In this document: positions 9,322 to 17,679 of the stretch, in pieces
Position numbering within the stretch: the first letter of the stretch is position 1
How the letters are laid out: the number at the start of each line of letters is the position of its first letter
Source of the DNA: Faecalibacter sp. LW9
GTDB lineage: Bacteria > Bacteroidota > Bacteroidia > Flavobacteriales > Weeksellaceae
Reading direction: 5' to 3'
Assembly (NCBI RefSeq): GCF_034661295.1
Contig: NZ_CP141062.1
Coordinates: 124,001-188,000 of the forward strand
DNA: 64,000 bases
Notes under the pieces: generated by a model
Database searches by the model: none
Told to the model about the DNA's origin: nothing
The model's input: the letters and a program-made list of their open reading frames with translations, nothing else
Made by a program: the position numbers and the translations under genes

Positions 9322-9831
9322 ATGAAAAAGTTATTCTATATCATCGTCTTCATGGGTGGAATTGCAAATGCCCAAGTAGCAATTGGGAAAGAAGATGTAA
9401 CCAATGAGTCAATACTATTAGAATTTGACGATAACGAATCCAATACGCTTGGAATAATCTTACCATCTGTTTTGGATGCAAGTTCGATTACAGCACAGAA
9501 TGGAACCTTTTTATTCGATGTGGCTACAAAAAAAGTACGCATGTATGAAAACAGTGCATGGAAAGATTTATCTGCTGTTGGTGATGATAGCGCGGTTATC
9601 ATTGATCCATCCAGTGAAAATACCAATTCAACTGGGGTAATTTTAGGTTCTGACACCACTGCAACACCCGGAGTATTCGTATTAGAAGCAACGGATAAAG
9701 CCATGGTATTGCCTAAAATTGCTAATCCTCATCTTACGGTTGAAAGTCCGTATGCTGGAATGATGTGTTATGATACTGTGAGCAAATCATTAGCGGTATT
9801 TGATGGAGCCAATTGGAATTATTGGAAATAA
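9322..9831 (+). CDS. Exported protein with two copies of the GMLIYD-type tail module
   Basis: 169 residues with a signal peptide (MKKLFYIIVFMGGIANAQ). The mature part contains two related ~50-residue modules: LGIILPSVLDA...GTFLFDVATKKVRMYENSAWKDL and AMVLPKIANPH...AGMMCYDTVSKSLAVFDGANWNYW. The same module ends the preceding 1145-residue protein, 11 bp upstream, which implies duplication and co-transcription. Modules of this style are common at the end of flavobacterial surface proteins; the function is unknown. Confidence 0.75.
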   Translation: MKKLFYIIVFMGGIANAQVAIGKEDVTNESILLEFDDNESNTLGIILPSVLDASSITAQNGTFLFDVATKKVRMYENSAWKDLSAVGDDSAVIIDPSSENTNSTGVILGSDTTATPGVFVLEATDKAMVLPKIANPHLTVESPYAGMMCYDTVSKSLAVFDGANWNYWK

Positions 9832-9838
9832 TCTGAAG

Positions 9839-9870
9839 AAAAAAAGCCACCCTTTTAGGGTGGCTTTTTA
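9839..9870. terminator. Bidirectional intrinsic terminator
   Basis: AAAAAGCCACCC pairs with GGGTGGCTTTTT across a TTTA loop, with A and T runs on both sides. It serves the exported-protein operon on the plus strand and purD on the minus strand. Confidence 0.9.
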
Positions 9871-9895
9871 AATAATATAAACCTTTAAAATTTGA

Positions 9896-11149
9896 TTAAA
9901 TCACACCGATGTCAGTTCGGTAATATTCAAAATCAAAATTAATTTTCTTAATATTTTCATACGCAATTGAACGAGCGTCTTCTAATGAATCCCCTAACCC
10001 AACTACGTTAATAACGCGTCCTCCTGAAGTGACCATTTGATCGCCTTCTAATTTTGCACCTGCAATAAAGTTAGGACATTCCACTTTTTCTAGTCCTCTA
10101 ATTTCAAATCCTTTGTCATAGTTACCTGGATATCCTCCTGAAACCATAACCACACAACAAGCTGATTGATTTTTGAACTCTAAATTGAAATCTTCCCCAT
10201 TAATTGATTTGTTAACTGCTTCATATAAGTCAGTTTCTAATAAAGGTAAAGTCGTTTGTGTTTCTGGATCCCCCATGCGTAAATTATATTCTAATAAATA
10301 AACGCCTTTTGGTGTAATCATTAAACCAAAGAAAATCACTCCAGCAAATTCTAATCCCTCTTTGATTAAACCACATTTAGTTGGTTCCATAATCTCTTCT
10401 TCAAACATTTTGAAATGTTCTTCCGTAAATAATGGATTTGGAGCAATTACTCCCATTCCCCCTGTGTTTAATCCTGTTTCACCTTCACCAATTTTCTTGT
10501 GATCTTTGGCTGAGATAAACGGAACTATTTTTTTTCCGTTAAAAAAAGACAAAATTGATGCTTCAAATCCTTCAAGGAATTCTTCGATGACAACTTCATT
10601 TCCAGCCTCTCCAAACGTTTTATCTTCCATAATTTCATCCACTGCTTTCTCAGCTTCTTCTAAATTTTGGCAGATAATTACCCCCTTCCCTGCTGCTAAA
10701 CCAGAAGCTTTAACAACAATAGGAAATTCTTGCGTTTGTAGATATTCTTTTGCTAATTGTGAACCTTGGAAATTTTTATATACTGCTGTTTTTACGCCAT
10801 ATTTTGCCATAAAATCTTTGGCAAACGCTTTTGAAGCTTCCAATTGCGCAGCAGCTTTATGTGGTCCAAAAACCATTAAACCTTCTGCTTGGAAAAGATC
10901 TACAATACCTTCAGCTAATTCCGCTTCTGGACCTACAAATGTTAAATCAATTTGATTGTCTTTGGCGAAATCTTTCATTGCGCCTATAGAAGCTAATGAA
11001 ACATTTGTTCCGATTTGTGCTGTTCCTGCATTTCCAGGTGCAAAAAACAGTTCAACTGCCTCACCTTTTTGTTTAAAGTCATCAGCAAATTTCCATCCGA
11101 TTGCGTGTTCACGGCCACCTGAACCTATAATTAATATTTTTGTGTTCAT
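9896..11149 (-). CDS. purD: Phosphoribosylamine--glycine ligase (GAR synthetase)
   Basis: Second step of de novo purine synthesis: joins phosphoribosylamine and glycine with ATP. At 417 residues it is full length. The N-terminus has the nucleotide motif IIGSGGREHAIGWKF, followed by an ATP-grasp domain with VVKASGLAAGKGV (about 146-158) and the metal/ATP segment LLEYNLRMGDPETQ (about 287-300). It is the last gene of the minus-strand purine cluster, separated from purH by a four-helix-bundle gene. Confidence 0.96.
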   Translation of the reverse strand: MNTKILIIGSGGREHAIGWKFADDFKQKGEAVELFFAPGNAGTAQIGTNVSLASIGAMKDFAKDNQIDLTFVGPEAELAEGIVDLFQAEGLMVFGPHKAAAQLEASKAFAKDFMAKYGVKTAVYKNFQGSQLAKEYLQTQEFPIVVKASGLAAGKGVIICQNLEEAEKAVDEIMEDKTFGEAGNEVVIEEFLEGFEASILSFFNGKKIVPFISAKDHKKIGEGETGLNTGGMGVIAPNPLFTEEHFKMFEEEIMEPTKCGLIKEGLEFAGVIFFGLMITPKGVYLLEYNLRMGDPETQTTLPLLETDLYEAVNKSINGEDFNLEFKNQSACCVVMVSGGYPGNYDKGFEIRGLEKVECPNFIAGAKLEGDQMVTSGGRVINVVGLGDSLEDARSIAYENIKKINFDFEYYRTDIGVI

Positions 11150-11197
11150 TGTTTGTAATTTTAATGAAAAGTGAATAATGAAAAATTAAAAATTTAA

Positions 11198-11545
11198 TTA
11201 CGAATTCATTTTTGCAGTCTTGATTGAGCTTACAAGCATAGCGATTAATTCTAAATTTAAACTTTTAAGTTTTTGATAAATATTTAATTCGATAATTTCA
11301 GCATCTTTCAATAAATCTAACCAATACAAAGTTTCATTTGCTTCTTTTAGAGCAATACTCATTTTATTGATAAAATCTTTTTTAGATTGACCAAATTCAG
11401 CTTCACGTATTAAAGCTCCTACGGATGTCCCTGATCTAAGGATCTGTCTTCCCAGAACATATTCATTTTTATGATGAATTTTTCTTGAAAGTTTAATAAT
11501 CTCTAAGGCAAAACTATAACTTTTATCTTTTAATACATTTTTCAC
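11198..11545 (-). CDS. Four-helix-bundle protein (S23 / IVS-encoded family)
   Basis: 115 residues, nearly all helical. It carries the family hallmarks GRQILRSGTSVGALIREAEFGQSKKDFINKM and LKEANETLYWLDLL of the four-helix-bundle proteins first found in 23S rRNA intervening sequences. Their biochemical role is not known. Here the gene sits between purH and purD and has nothing to do with purine synthesis. The DNA on each side carries imperfect inverted copies of an AATGAAAA...GTGAA-type sequence, which suggests a mobile cassette. Confidence 0.85.
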   Translation of the reverse strand: MKNVLKDKSYSFALEIIKLSRKIHHKNEYVLGRQILRSGTSVGALIREAEFGQSKKDFINKMSIALKEANETLYWLDLLKDAEIIELNIYQKLKSLNLELIAMLVSSIKTAKMNS

Positions 11546-11573
11546 TTTTCGATTTTCATTAATAATTATAAAA

Positions 11574-13085
11574 TTAATGCATGAAATGTCTCATTCCTGT
11601 AACCACCATTGGAATACCCTGTTCGTTACAAGCTTGAACTGAATCTTCGTCTTTGATTGAACCTCCTGGTTGAATGATGGCTTTGATTCCGTTAGCAGCA
11701 GCAAAATCAACTACATCACGGAATGGGAAAAAGGCATCAGAAGCTAATACTAAATCATCTTGTACTTTTTCTTTTGCACGCTCAATGGCTTGTTGAGCAG
11801 CCCAAATACGGTTGGTTTGACCACCGCCAATACCGTATGCTTGACCATTTGTAGCCACAACAATTGCATTGGATTTTACCCATTTCACAATTTTTTGTGC
11901 AAACACTAAATCGGTCATTTGTTTTTCCGTTGGTTGAACTTCAGTCACAACTTTTAAATCGGTAGAAAATTGATTATCAGTTGACTGAACAATTAACCCA
12001 CCATCCACTTTTACGTAAGTAACTTTATCCAAAACTGGATTATTTACTTTGATGATACGTACATTTTTCTTTGCTTTAAAAATCTCTAATGCTTCATCTG
12101 TAAATGCAGGAGCGATAACAATTTCTAAGAAAATTTTATTTAATTCTACAGCTGTTTTACCATCTACTTCTTTATTGAAAGCGATAATTCCACCAAAAAT
12201 AGACATTGGATCACACTCATACGCTTTTTGGTAAGCTTCTACTACAGTTTCTCCTATAGCTACACCACAAGGCGTTGAGTGTTTCACTGCACAACACGTA
12301 GTTTCTTCAAATTCTGCAACAACTTTGTAGGCTAAATCCATATCGCGAATATTGTTGAAAGAAAGTTCTTTTCCTTGTAAATATTCGAAGTCTTTCATTG
12401 CACCATTTTTCGTTTTATCAACATAGTAAGCAGCCTTTTGGTGTGGGTTTTCTCCGTAACGTAAGTCCATCACTTTTTCGTAAGAAGACTCTAAGAATTG
12501 AGGGAAATCTTCCCCTAATAAATACGTAGAAATCGCTGCATCATATGCTGAAGTTAAATTGAACACTTTACCTGCACATAATTTACGAGTCTCGATTGAA
12601 GTGGCACCATTTTCACGAATTTCATCCATTACTTTTTGGTAATCGTTCACATCTGTGACTACAGTTACATCATAGAAGTTTTTCGCTGAAGAACGTAACA
12701 TCGATGGACCACCGATATCAATAAATTCAATCATTTCAGCTTCAGATAAACCGGTGTTCATCTTTTCAAAAAATGGATATAAGTTAACGATCACAATATC
12801 GATTGGATTAATTCCATGTTCAGCGATGGTTGCCATATGTTTTTCGTCTGAACGACGAGCCATAATTCCTCCATGAATGGCTGGGTGTAAAGATTTCACA
12901 CGCCCATCTAAAATTTCAGGGAAACCTGTAACATCTTTTACTTCTGTTACTTCAATTCCATTTTCTTGTAAATGTTTGTATGTTCCACCTGTAGATAGGA
13001 TGCTGTATCCTTGTTCTACTAAAAATTGAGCAAATTCTAATAAATTCGATTTATCAGAAACACTAATTAGCGCTTGTTTTTGCAT
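11574..13085 (-). CDS. purH: Bifunctional AICAR formyltransferase / IMP cyclohydrolase
   Basis: Performs the last two steps of IMP synthesis. The 503 residues show an N-terminal IMP cyclohydrolase (MGS-like fold) with [15 protein letters not shown] and GGTYKHL, and [14 protein letters not shown] at about 61-74. The C-terminal transformylase has catalytic Lys-His in [11 protein letters not shown] (about 264-274) and ends [15 protein letters not shown]. It lies 86 bp downstream of purN, with a large palindrome between them. Confidence 0.97.
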   Translation of the reverse strand: MQKQALISVSDKSNLLEFAQFLVEQGYSILSTGGTYKHLQENGIEVTEVKDVTGFPEILDGRVKSLHPAIHGGIMARRSDEKHMATIAEHGINPIDIVIVNLYPFFEKMNTGLSEAEMIEFIDIGGPSMLRSSAKNFYDVTVVTDVNDYQKVMDEIRENGATSIETRKLCAGKVFNLTSAYDAAISTYLLGEDFPQFLESSYEKVMDLRYGENPHQKAAYYVDKTKNGAMKDFEYLQGKELSFNNIRDMDLAYKVVAEFEETTCCAVKHSTPCGVAIGETVVEAYQKAYECDPMSIFGGIIAFNKEVDGKTAVELNKIFLEIVIAPAFTDEALEIFKAKKNVRIIKVNNPVLDKVTYVKVDGGLIVQSTDNQFSTDLKVVTEVQPTEKQMTDLVFAQKIVKWVKSNAIVVATNGQAYGIGGGQTNRIWAAQQAIERAKEKVQDDLVLASDAFFPFRDVVDFAAANGIKAIIQPGGSIKDEDSVQACNEQGIPMVVTGMRHFMH

Positions 13086-13136
13086 TTTGTTTAGTTTTTA
13101 AAGTTTATTTGTTTGTTTTTATAATCTGGAAATGAA

Positions 13137-13168
13137 AATGCCTCAAAGACACGTGTCTTTGAGGCATT
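13137..13168. terminator. Perfect 32-bp palindrome between purN and purH
   Basis: The 16-base half AATGCCTCAAAGACAC is followed by its exact complement, centred on CACGTG. The RNA would form a very stable hairpin. The T run on the minus side is short, so termination, mRNA processing or protein binding are all possible. Confidence 0.6.
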
Positions 13169-13171
13169 ATA

Positions 13172-13732
13172 TTATGCTTCGCTTAATTGCTTGATTGCCT
13201 GAATTAAGATTTGGCTTTCCACTTGCGCTACCTTTCGTTGTAAATCCGCCACTTGGTCATTTGGCTCCACTTCGAACGTGCCTTGAGTAATAATTTCACC
13301 TTCATCTACCCCAGCAGTTACAAAATGTACTGTAGCACCCGAAATCTTCTCACCTGCATCTATCACAGCTTGATGAACTTTGGCACCATACATTCCTTTT
13401 CCTCCAAATTTTGGTAATAAAGAAGGATGAATATTGATCATTTTATTTCCCCACTTTGCAGTAAATTCTGGAGATAAAATAGTTAGAAATCCTGCAAGAA
13501 CAATTAAATCAATTTCTTCATCGATTAAGTTATGTTCTGCATCTTCAGAGAAAGTTTTGCGATCTAAGACATAGGTTCTAATGTCTTTATCTAATGAACG
13601 CTCGATGGCATAGCAATCACGATCTGTCATTACCATTGAAATTTCAACATTTGGTAATTCGCCTGATTCAATCGCATCGATTATATTTTGGAGATTTGTT
13701 CCGCCACCGGATACAAATACAGCTATTTTCAT
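13172..13732 (-). CDS. purN: Phosphoribosylglycinamide formyltransferase (folate-dependent)
   Basis: Transfers formyl from 10-formyl-THF to GAR. At 186 residues it is normal for PurN. The phosphate loop is VSGGGTNLQNII (about 8-19). The catalytic residues are in place: Asn100 and His102 in MINIHPSLLPKF, and Asp143 in FVTAGVDEGEII. It is followed by purH in the same direction, and an FKBP gene with its own terminator lies upstream. Confidence 0.96.
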   Translation of the reverse strand: MKIAVFVSGGGTNLQNIIDAIESGELPNVEISMVMTDRDCYAIERSLDKDIRTYVLDRKTFSEDAEHNLIDEEIDLIVLAGFLTILSPEFTAKWGNKMINIHPSLLPKFGGKGMYGAKVHQAVIDAGEKISGATVHFVTAGVDEGEIITQGTFEVEPNDQVADLQRKVAQVESQILIQAIKQLSEA

Positions 13733-13865
13733 TCGTGTCTTTTGTGTGTAATTTTGTTGGGCAAAGATAAGATTTAACTTCCATCTAAACCCAATAATTT
13801 AACCTAGAATTCATCATGAATTTACAGAATCTTAAAGGTTAAATCATAAATACAAATAGGAGAAT

Positions 13866-13896
13866 GAAAAAAGGCTATTTCATTATGAAATAGCCT
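13866..13896 (-). terminator. Intrinsic terminator after the FKBP gene
   Basis: AAGGCTATTTCAT pairs perfectly with ATGAAATAGCCTT (13-bp stem, minimal loop), followed by a T run on the minus strand. Confidence 0.85.
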
Positions 13897-13903
13897 TGAT
13901 ATT

Positions 13904-14404
13904 TTAGTGAGCTTCTGTTCCGTCAGCACCATGAGCGTGTCCATGTACTAATTCTTCTTCCGTTGCTGGGCGCACATTTAAAATTTCAACATCAAATTCT
14001 AATGTCTTTCCAGCCATTGGAGGATTTAAATCAGCAATAACAACTTCATCCGTTACTTCTACAACTGTTGCACGAAATTGGTTTCCTGTATTGTCTGTTA
14101 ATGGTAAAACAGCTCCAACTGGTGGTAACCCAGATTCTTTGAACATATCTAAAGGTAATTGAGCAATTGCTTCTTCTACACGTGGTCCGTAACCTTCTTC
14201 AGGAGAAATCACAAATGATTTTTTATCTCCAGCTTGTAATCCTTGTAATTCTGCTTCAAATTTAGGAATCATCATTCCAACTCCATATAAGAAGCTTAAT
14301 GGATCTTGAGCATTTGATTGTTCAACAAATACTTTTTCACCATTCGCTTCAATGGTATGTAATGAGTAGTTTACAGAAACTACATGATTGTTTTCTATAG
14401 TCAT
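13904..14404 (-). CDS. FKBP-type peptidyl-prolyl cis-trans isomerase, SlyD-like
   Basis: 166 residues. The fold order matches SlyD. An N-terminal FKBP strand precedes the flap (insert-in-flap domain) in PLSFLYGVGMMIPKFEAELQGLQAGDKKSFVISPEEGYG (in pieces, about 32-71). Then come an IF chaperone-like domain and the returning FKBP strand VIADLNPPMAGKTLEFDVEILNV. The C-terminal tail is short and His-rich (HGHAHG), a reduced version of the SlyD metal-binding tail. Its role would be cytoplasmic protein folding. It sits between purN and the helicase but has its own terminator. Confidence 0.88.
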   Translation of the reverse strand: MTIENNHVVSVNYSLHTIEANGEKVFVEQSNAQDPLSFLYGVGMMIPKFEAELQGLQAGDKKSFVISPEEGYGPRVEEAIAQLPLDMFKESGLPPVGAVLPLTDNTGNQFRATVVEVTDEVVIADLNPPMAGKTLEFDVEILNVRPATEEELVHGHAHGADGTEAH

Positions 14405-14549
14405 AATTGTAAAATTGTGGATCTAATTCATGATCCATTAATATTGGTGAATAAATTCACGCCGAATAATTTTCAATTTACAACAATTATTCCTTTTAAA
14501 ATTTCTGACCTAATTGGGCAGAGTTCTCAAAACAGCTGACAAAAAAGGT

Positions 14550-16229
14550 CTAGTCGATGAATAATAACGCTTTTTTAATATCCTCATAACTGACATCCCC
14601 CCCTAAGAAGTCATAAATCGGTTTAAGCATTTTATTTTCTTCAAATTCAATTTCACTCAATGCTAATCTCACTTTTGCAATAATGGTATCTGATGGTTTG
14701 TATTTTGAGTAATCCAAATCGGGTTCAATCGCTTTGATTTTACCGATATGATCAACAATCGCTGAACTTGTTAAACCTCGTTTTTCAGCAATTTCATCCA
14801 ATGTTAATCCTTCTCTTACGTACTCTAAGGTAATTTCAACCGTTGATTTCTTTTGCCCCTTCTCTTTCGTTTTATTCTTTTCAATATTTTTTGCGATTTG
14901 CTTTTTATCCAATGTGCCTCCTGAATAGCGAATAAATGAAGCCCAAGAATCTTGTAATTCTTTTTCATCTAATTTTTCATCAATCAATTGGGACAACTCT
15001 TGGAAGCGGCGATCAGCTTTCATGGCTAGTGCATCAATTTCTAACGCAGTCTGATTTAATCCGTGTAAGGTTAGCGAATTTAAATCACGTAAACGCGATA
15101 AAGCGACATAGCCTTGTCCCTTTTCGAAAGCTTTGGATAAATCAATAAAGGCAGAATCCAAGGTCATCCCTTGTGATTTATGAATCGTAATTGCCCAAGC
15201 CAAACGCAATGGAACTTGTGTAAAGGATGCTAAAGCTTTCCCTCCTTCATCTTCAATAGCCCAAGTTTCAGGTTTGGCAATAAAGAATTCACCATCTAAT
15301 GATTTGATAATTGGCTCCTCTTTATCCGTATAGCCTGATACGGTTCCTATCGTTCCATTTACAAAACCAACATCAAAATTATTTCGAACAAACATAACTT
15401 TAGCTCCAATTTTAAGCTCTAAGATTTCATCCGCCAATACTGATTTTTTCAAGACCTCAACTAACGCAGGATTACCAGCTACTTTTGCCTCAAAAACCTT
15501 TGCTGAACTATCGATATTATGCAATTGGCCCTTGTTGATTCGATCCACATCCATATTATGTGTATACAAGCGTGTTTGTGAATCGATTTCATCCGGAAAA
15601 TATTCAATTCTCGATTCTAATAATTGAAGCGTACGATCTGAAATCATTCCAGAACGAATTTCATTCAAAATATCATTTAAGGCATTATTGGTTTGACGAT
15701 ATTGTTCCGTTAAATAACAAATATGTACTTTGGATTGTACCCATGCATCCGACATAAAGCAAAATTTATCTCGCGACTCTTCCCATTCCTCTCCAATGGG
15801 TGGTAGCTGGAAAAAATCTCCAGAAAATACCACTTGGACTCCACCAAATGGTTCGTCGTTTTGCTTGAAAAATTTAAGTACATAATCTACAGCATCCAAC
15901 TGATTTCGATGCAACATGGAAATCTCATCGATAATTAAGACTTTTACTTTATCCATCTTATCACGGAAATATTTCTTATCCCGCAGTGAGGCTAAATAAC
16001 GATCAGAGACGTAATCTTTTATTCCAATACCCGCCCAAGAATGTATGGTTTGCCCATTCATATGCGTTGCTGCAATTCCTGTAGAAGCGGTGATTGCCAC
16101 GGGAACACCATGCTGTTTCAGATACTTGATGTATTGATTTAAAACATACGTTTTACCAGCACCTGCAGAACCTGTTAAAAAGACATTTCGACCAGATTTT
16201 AAAATGGCTAAAGCTTTTGATTGTTGCAT
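14550..16229 (-). CDS. PIF1/RecD-like DNA helicase with C-terminal HTH
   Basis: 559 residues of a superfamily 1B 5'-3' helicase type. Walker A is GSAGAGKT (about 20-27), motif II is VLIIDEISML (about 97-106), then SGDFFQLPP. Near the end of the helicase core are RLAWAITIHKSQGMTLDSAFID and GQGYVALSRLRDLNSLTLHG. The C-terminal 110 residues carry a helicase-type HTH (EYVREGLTLDEIAEKRGLTSSAIVDHI). Such proteins unwind G-quadruplexes or R-loops in other organisms; the role here is inferred. It sits inside the purine cluster without a functional tie. Confidence 0.88.
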   Translation of the reverse strand: MQQSKALAILKSGRNVFLTGSAGAGKTYVLNQYIKYLKQHGVPVAITASTGIAATHMNGQTIHSWAGIGIKDYVSDRYLASLRDKKYFRDKMDKVKVLIIDEISMLHRNQLDAVDYVLKFFKQNDEPFGGVQVVFSGDFFQLPPIGEEWEESRDKFCFMSDAWVQSKVHICYLTEQYRQTNNALNDILNEIRSGMISDRTLQLLESRIEYFPDEIDSQTRLYTHNMDVDRINKGQLHNIDSSAKVFEAKVAGNPALVEVLKKSVLADEILELKIGAKVMFVRNNFDVGFVNGTIGTVSGYTDKEEPIIKSLDGEFFIAKPETWAIEDEGGKALASFTQVPLRLAWAITIHKSQGMTLDSAFIDLSKAFEKGQGYVALSRLRDLNSLTLHGLNQTALEIDALAMKADRRFQELSQLIDEKLDEKELQDSWASFIRYSGGTLDKKQIAKNIEKNKTKEKGQKKSTVEITLEYVREGLTLDEIAEKRGLTSSAIVDHIGKIKAIEPDLDYSKYKPSDTIIAKVRLALSEIEFEENKMLKPIYDFLGGDVSYEDIKKALLFID

Positions 16230-16331
16230 AATTTCTATTGGAATTTATTGGAAAGTAGATTAAAATGCGAAGATAAGGAAAAGTAAAGATTAAGAATAGA
16301 ATTTTGTAAATTAGCCTTAAACCTATTGCAT

Positions 16332-16547
16332 ATGATATTTATCGGCGGAATTACAGAAAAGGCTAAGAAAATTGCTGAAGGCTATTTTCAATGTCCAATT
16401 TGTCAGCAACAAAGACAATATATTCATCGTGAATATAGAAATTATGTTTCCTTATTTTTCATACCGATTATCCCAATTAATAAAACGGGAGAAGATGTGA
16501 CTTGTGCTTATTGTAAAACTGCAATGCCTACACATGTATTAAAATAA
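16332..16547 (+). CDS. Small zinc-ribbon protein
   Basis: 71 residues from the ATG at 16332; an in-frame TTG six bases earlier is less likely. Two CxxC pairs, CPIC and CAYC, with a hydrophobic LFFIPIIPI segment between them form a zinc-ribbon of the type seen in short Bacteroidota proteins. The segment could also touch a membrane. It is oriented opposite to all its neighbours. Function unknown. Confidence 0.7.
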   Translation: MIFIGGITEKAKKIAEGYFQCPICQQQRQYIHREYRNYVSLFFIPIIPINKTGEDVTCAYCKTAMPTHVLK

Positions 16548-16583
16548 AAAAAGCCGAATAAGCATTACACTTATCCGACTTTC
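16546..16583 (-). terminator. Intrinsic terminator after purM
   Basis: On the minus strand a 12-bp stem with two G-T pairs (AAGTCGGATAAG with CTTATTCGGCTT, loop TGTAATG) is followed by T6. Confidence 0.75.
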
Positions 16584-16600
16584 TTAAACTATTTAATCTA

Positions 16601-17593
16601 CTATTTCAATATAATCTTGGTAGAACCCTCTTGAATTTCTCCAATTACGGCACTTCCATCAATAATATTCAATACTTTTTCAGCGTCAGCTTGGTCTACA
16701 ATTACAACCATTCCAACACCCATGTTAAATGTTCCGAACATCTCATCTTCTGCGATGTTTCCTCTCTTCGCTAACTCTTGCATTACCGTCGGAACGTTGA
16801 TTTTATTTTTTTCGATAACAGCACATAAACCATCGTTGATGATACGAGGTACATTTTCATATAAACCTCCTCCTGTAATGTGAGCAATACCTGTCATTTC
16901 AATTCCAGCATCTTTTACTTTAAAGATATCGTTTTGGTATAATTTAGTCGGAACTAATAAAGTTTCGAATAACGGTTTACCTTCAAATTCTTCGTTGAAA
17001 TCTGGGAAAATTTTACGTACCAATGAAAAACCATTTGAATGGAATCCACTTGATGGTAAAGCAATAATTACTTGTCCTGCTTTGATTTTAGAACCATCGA
17101 TGATTTCATCACGTTCTACAACTCCAACACAGAATCCAGCAACATCGTAATCTCCTACTTGGTACATTCCTGGCATTTCAGCCGTTTCACCACCAATTAA
17201 AGCTGTTCCTGTTTCTTTACAAGCAGCAGCAATACCTCCAACGATTTCAGCAGCGATATCAGAATCTAATTTTCCACATGCTAAGTAATCTAAGAAGAAT
17301 AATGGTTTAGCACCGTGACATAAAATATCATTGGCACACATAGCGAAACAATCGATTCCAACCGTATCATAAATTTTAGAATCTAAAGCGACTCTTAATT
17401 TTGTTCCGACACCATCCGTACCTGAAACTAAAACTGGATTTTTGTATCCACCTAATTGATAGAATGCTCCAAAACTTCCTATTCCGTTTAAAACATTTGC
17501 GTTATGCGTTTCAGAAACTGCTTTTTTTATTTTCGATACTGTTTGGTAACCTTCTTCCTTGTCTACCCCAGCTTGTTTATATGTGTTGCTCAT
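16601..17593 (-). CDS. purM: Phosphoribosylformylglycinamidine cyclo-ligase (AIR synthetase)
   Basis: Closes FGAM to AIR with ATP. At 330 residues it is full length. Diagnostic stretches are SGTDGVGTKLRVA (about 58-70), DCFAMCANDILCHGAKPLFFLDYLA, GGETAEMPGMY (about 138-148) and ITGGGLYENVPR. It lies 86 bp downstream of purF and ends at its own terminator, so purL-purC-purF-purM behave as one segment of the cluster. Confidence 0.97.
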   Translation of the reverse strand: MSNTYKQAGVDKEEGYQTVSKIKKAVSETHNANVLNGIGSFGAFYQLGGYKNPVLVSGTDGVGTKLRVALDSKIYDTVGIDCFAMCANDILCHGAKPLFFLDYLACGKLDSDIAAEIVGGIAAACKETGTALIGGETAEMPGMYQVGDYDVAGFCVGVVERDEIIDGSKIKAGQVIIALPSSGFHSNGFSLVRKIFPDFNEEFEGKPLFETLLVPTKLYQNDIFKVKDAGIEMTGIAHITGGGLYENVPRIINDGLCAVIEKNKINVPTVMQELAKRGNIAEDEMFGTFNMGVGMVVIVDQADAEKVLNIIDGSAVIGEIQEGSTKIILK

Positions 17594-17609
17594 TTTTTTG
17601 TTGTATTAG

Positions 17610-17669
17610 TGTAAAATGTATGATGTATTAAGATTTCTACATTTTACATTAGACTTTTTACATTTTACA
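17610..17669. repeat. Three copies of an 11-base motif in the purF-purM gap
   Basis: TGTAAAATGTA at 17610-17620 is followed by its complement TACATTTTACA at 17638-17648 and again at 17659-17669. The result is an inverted pair with a 17-base spacer plus a direct copy. It may be an operator or hairpin; it may also be just AT-rich spacer DNA. Confidence 0.6.
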
Positions 17670-17679
17670 ATTATTCGAC

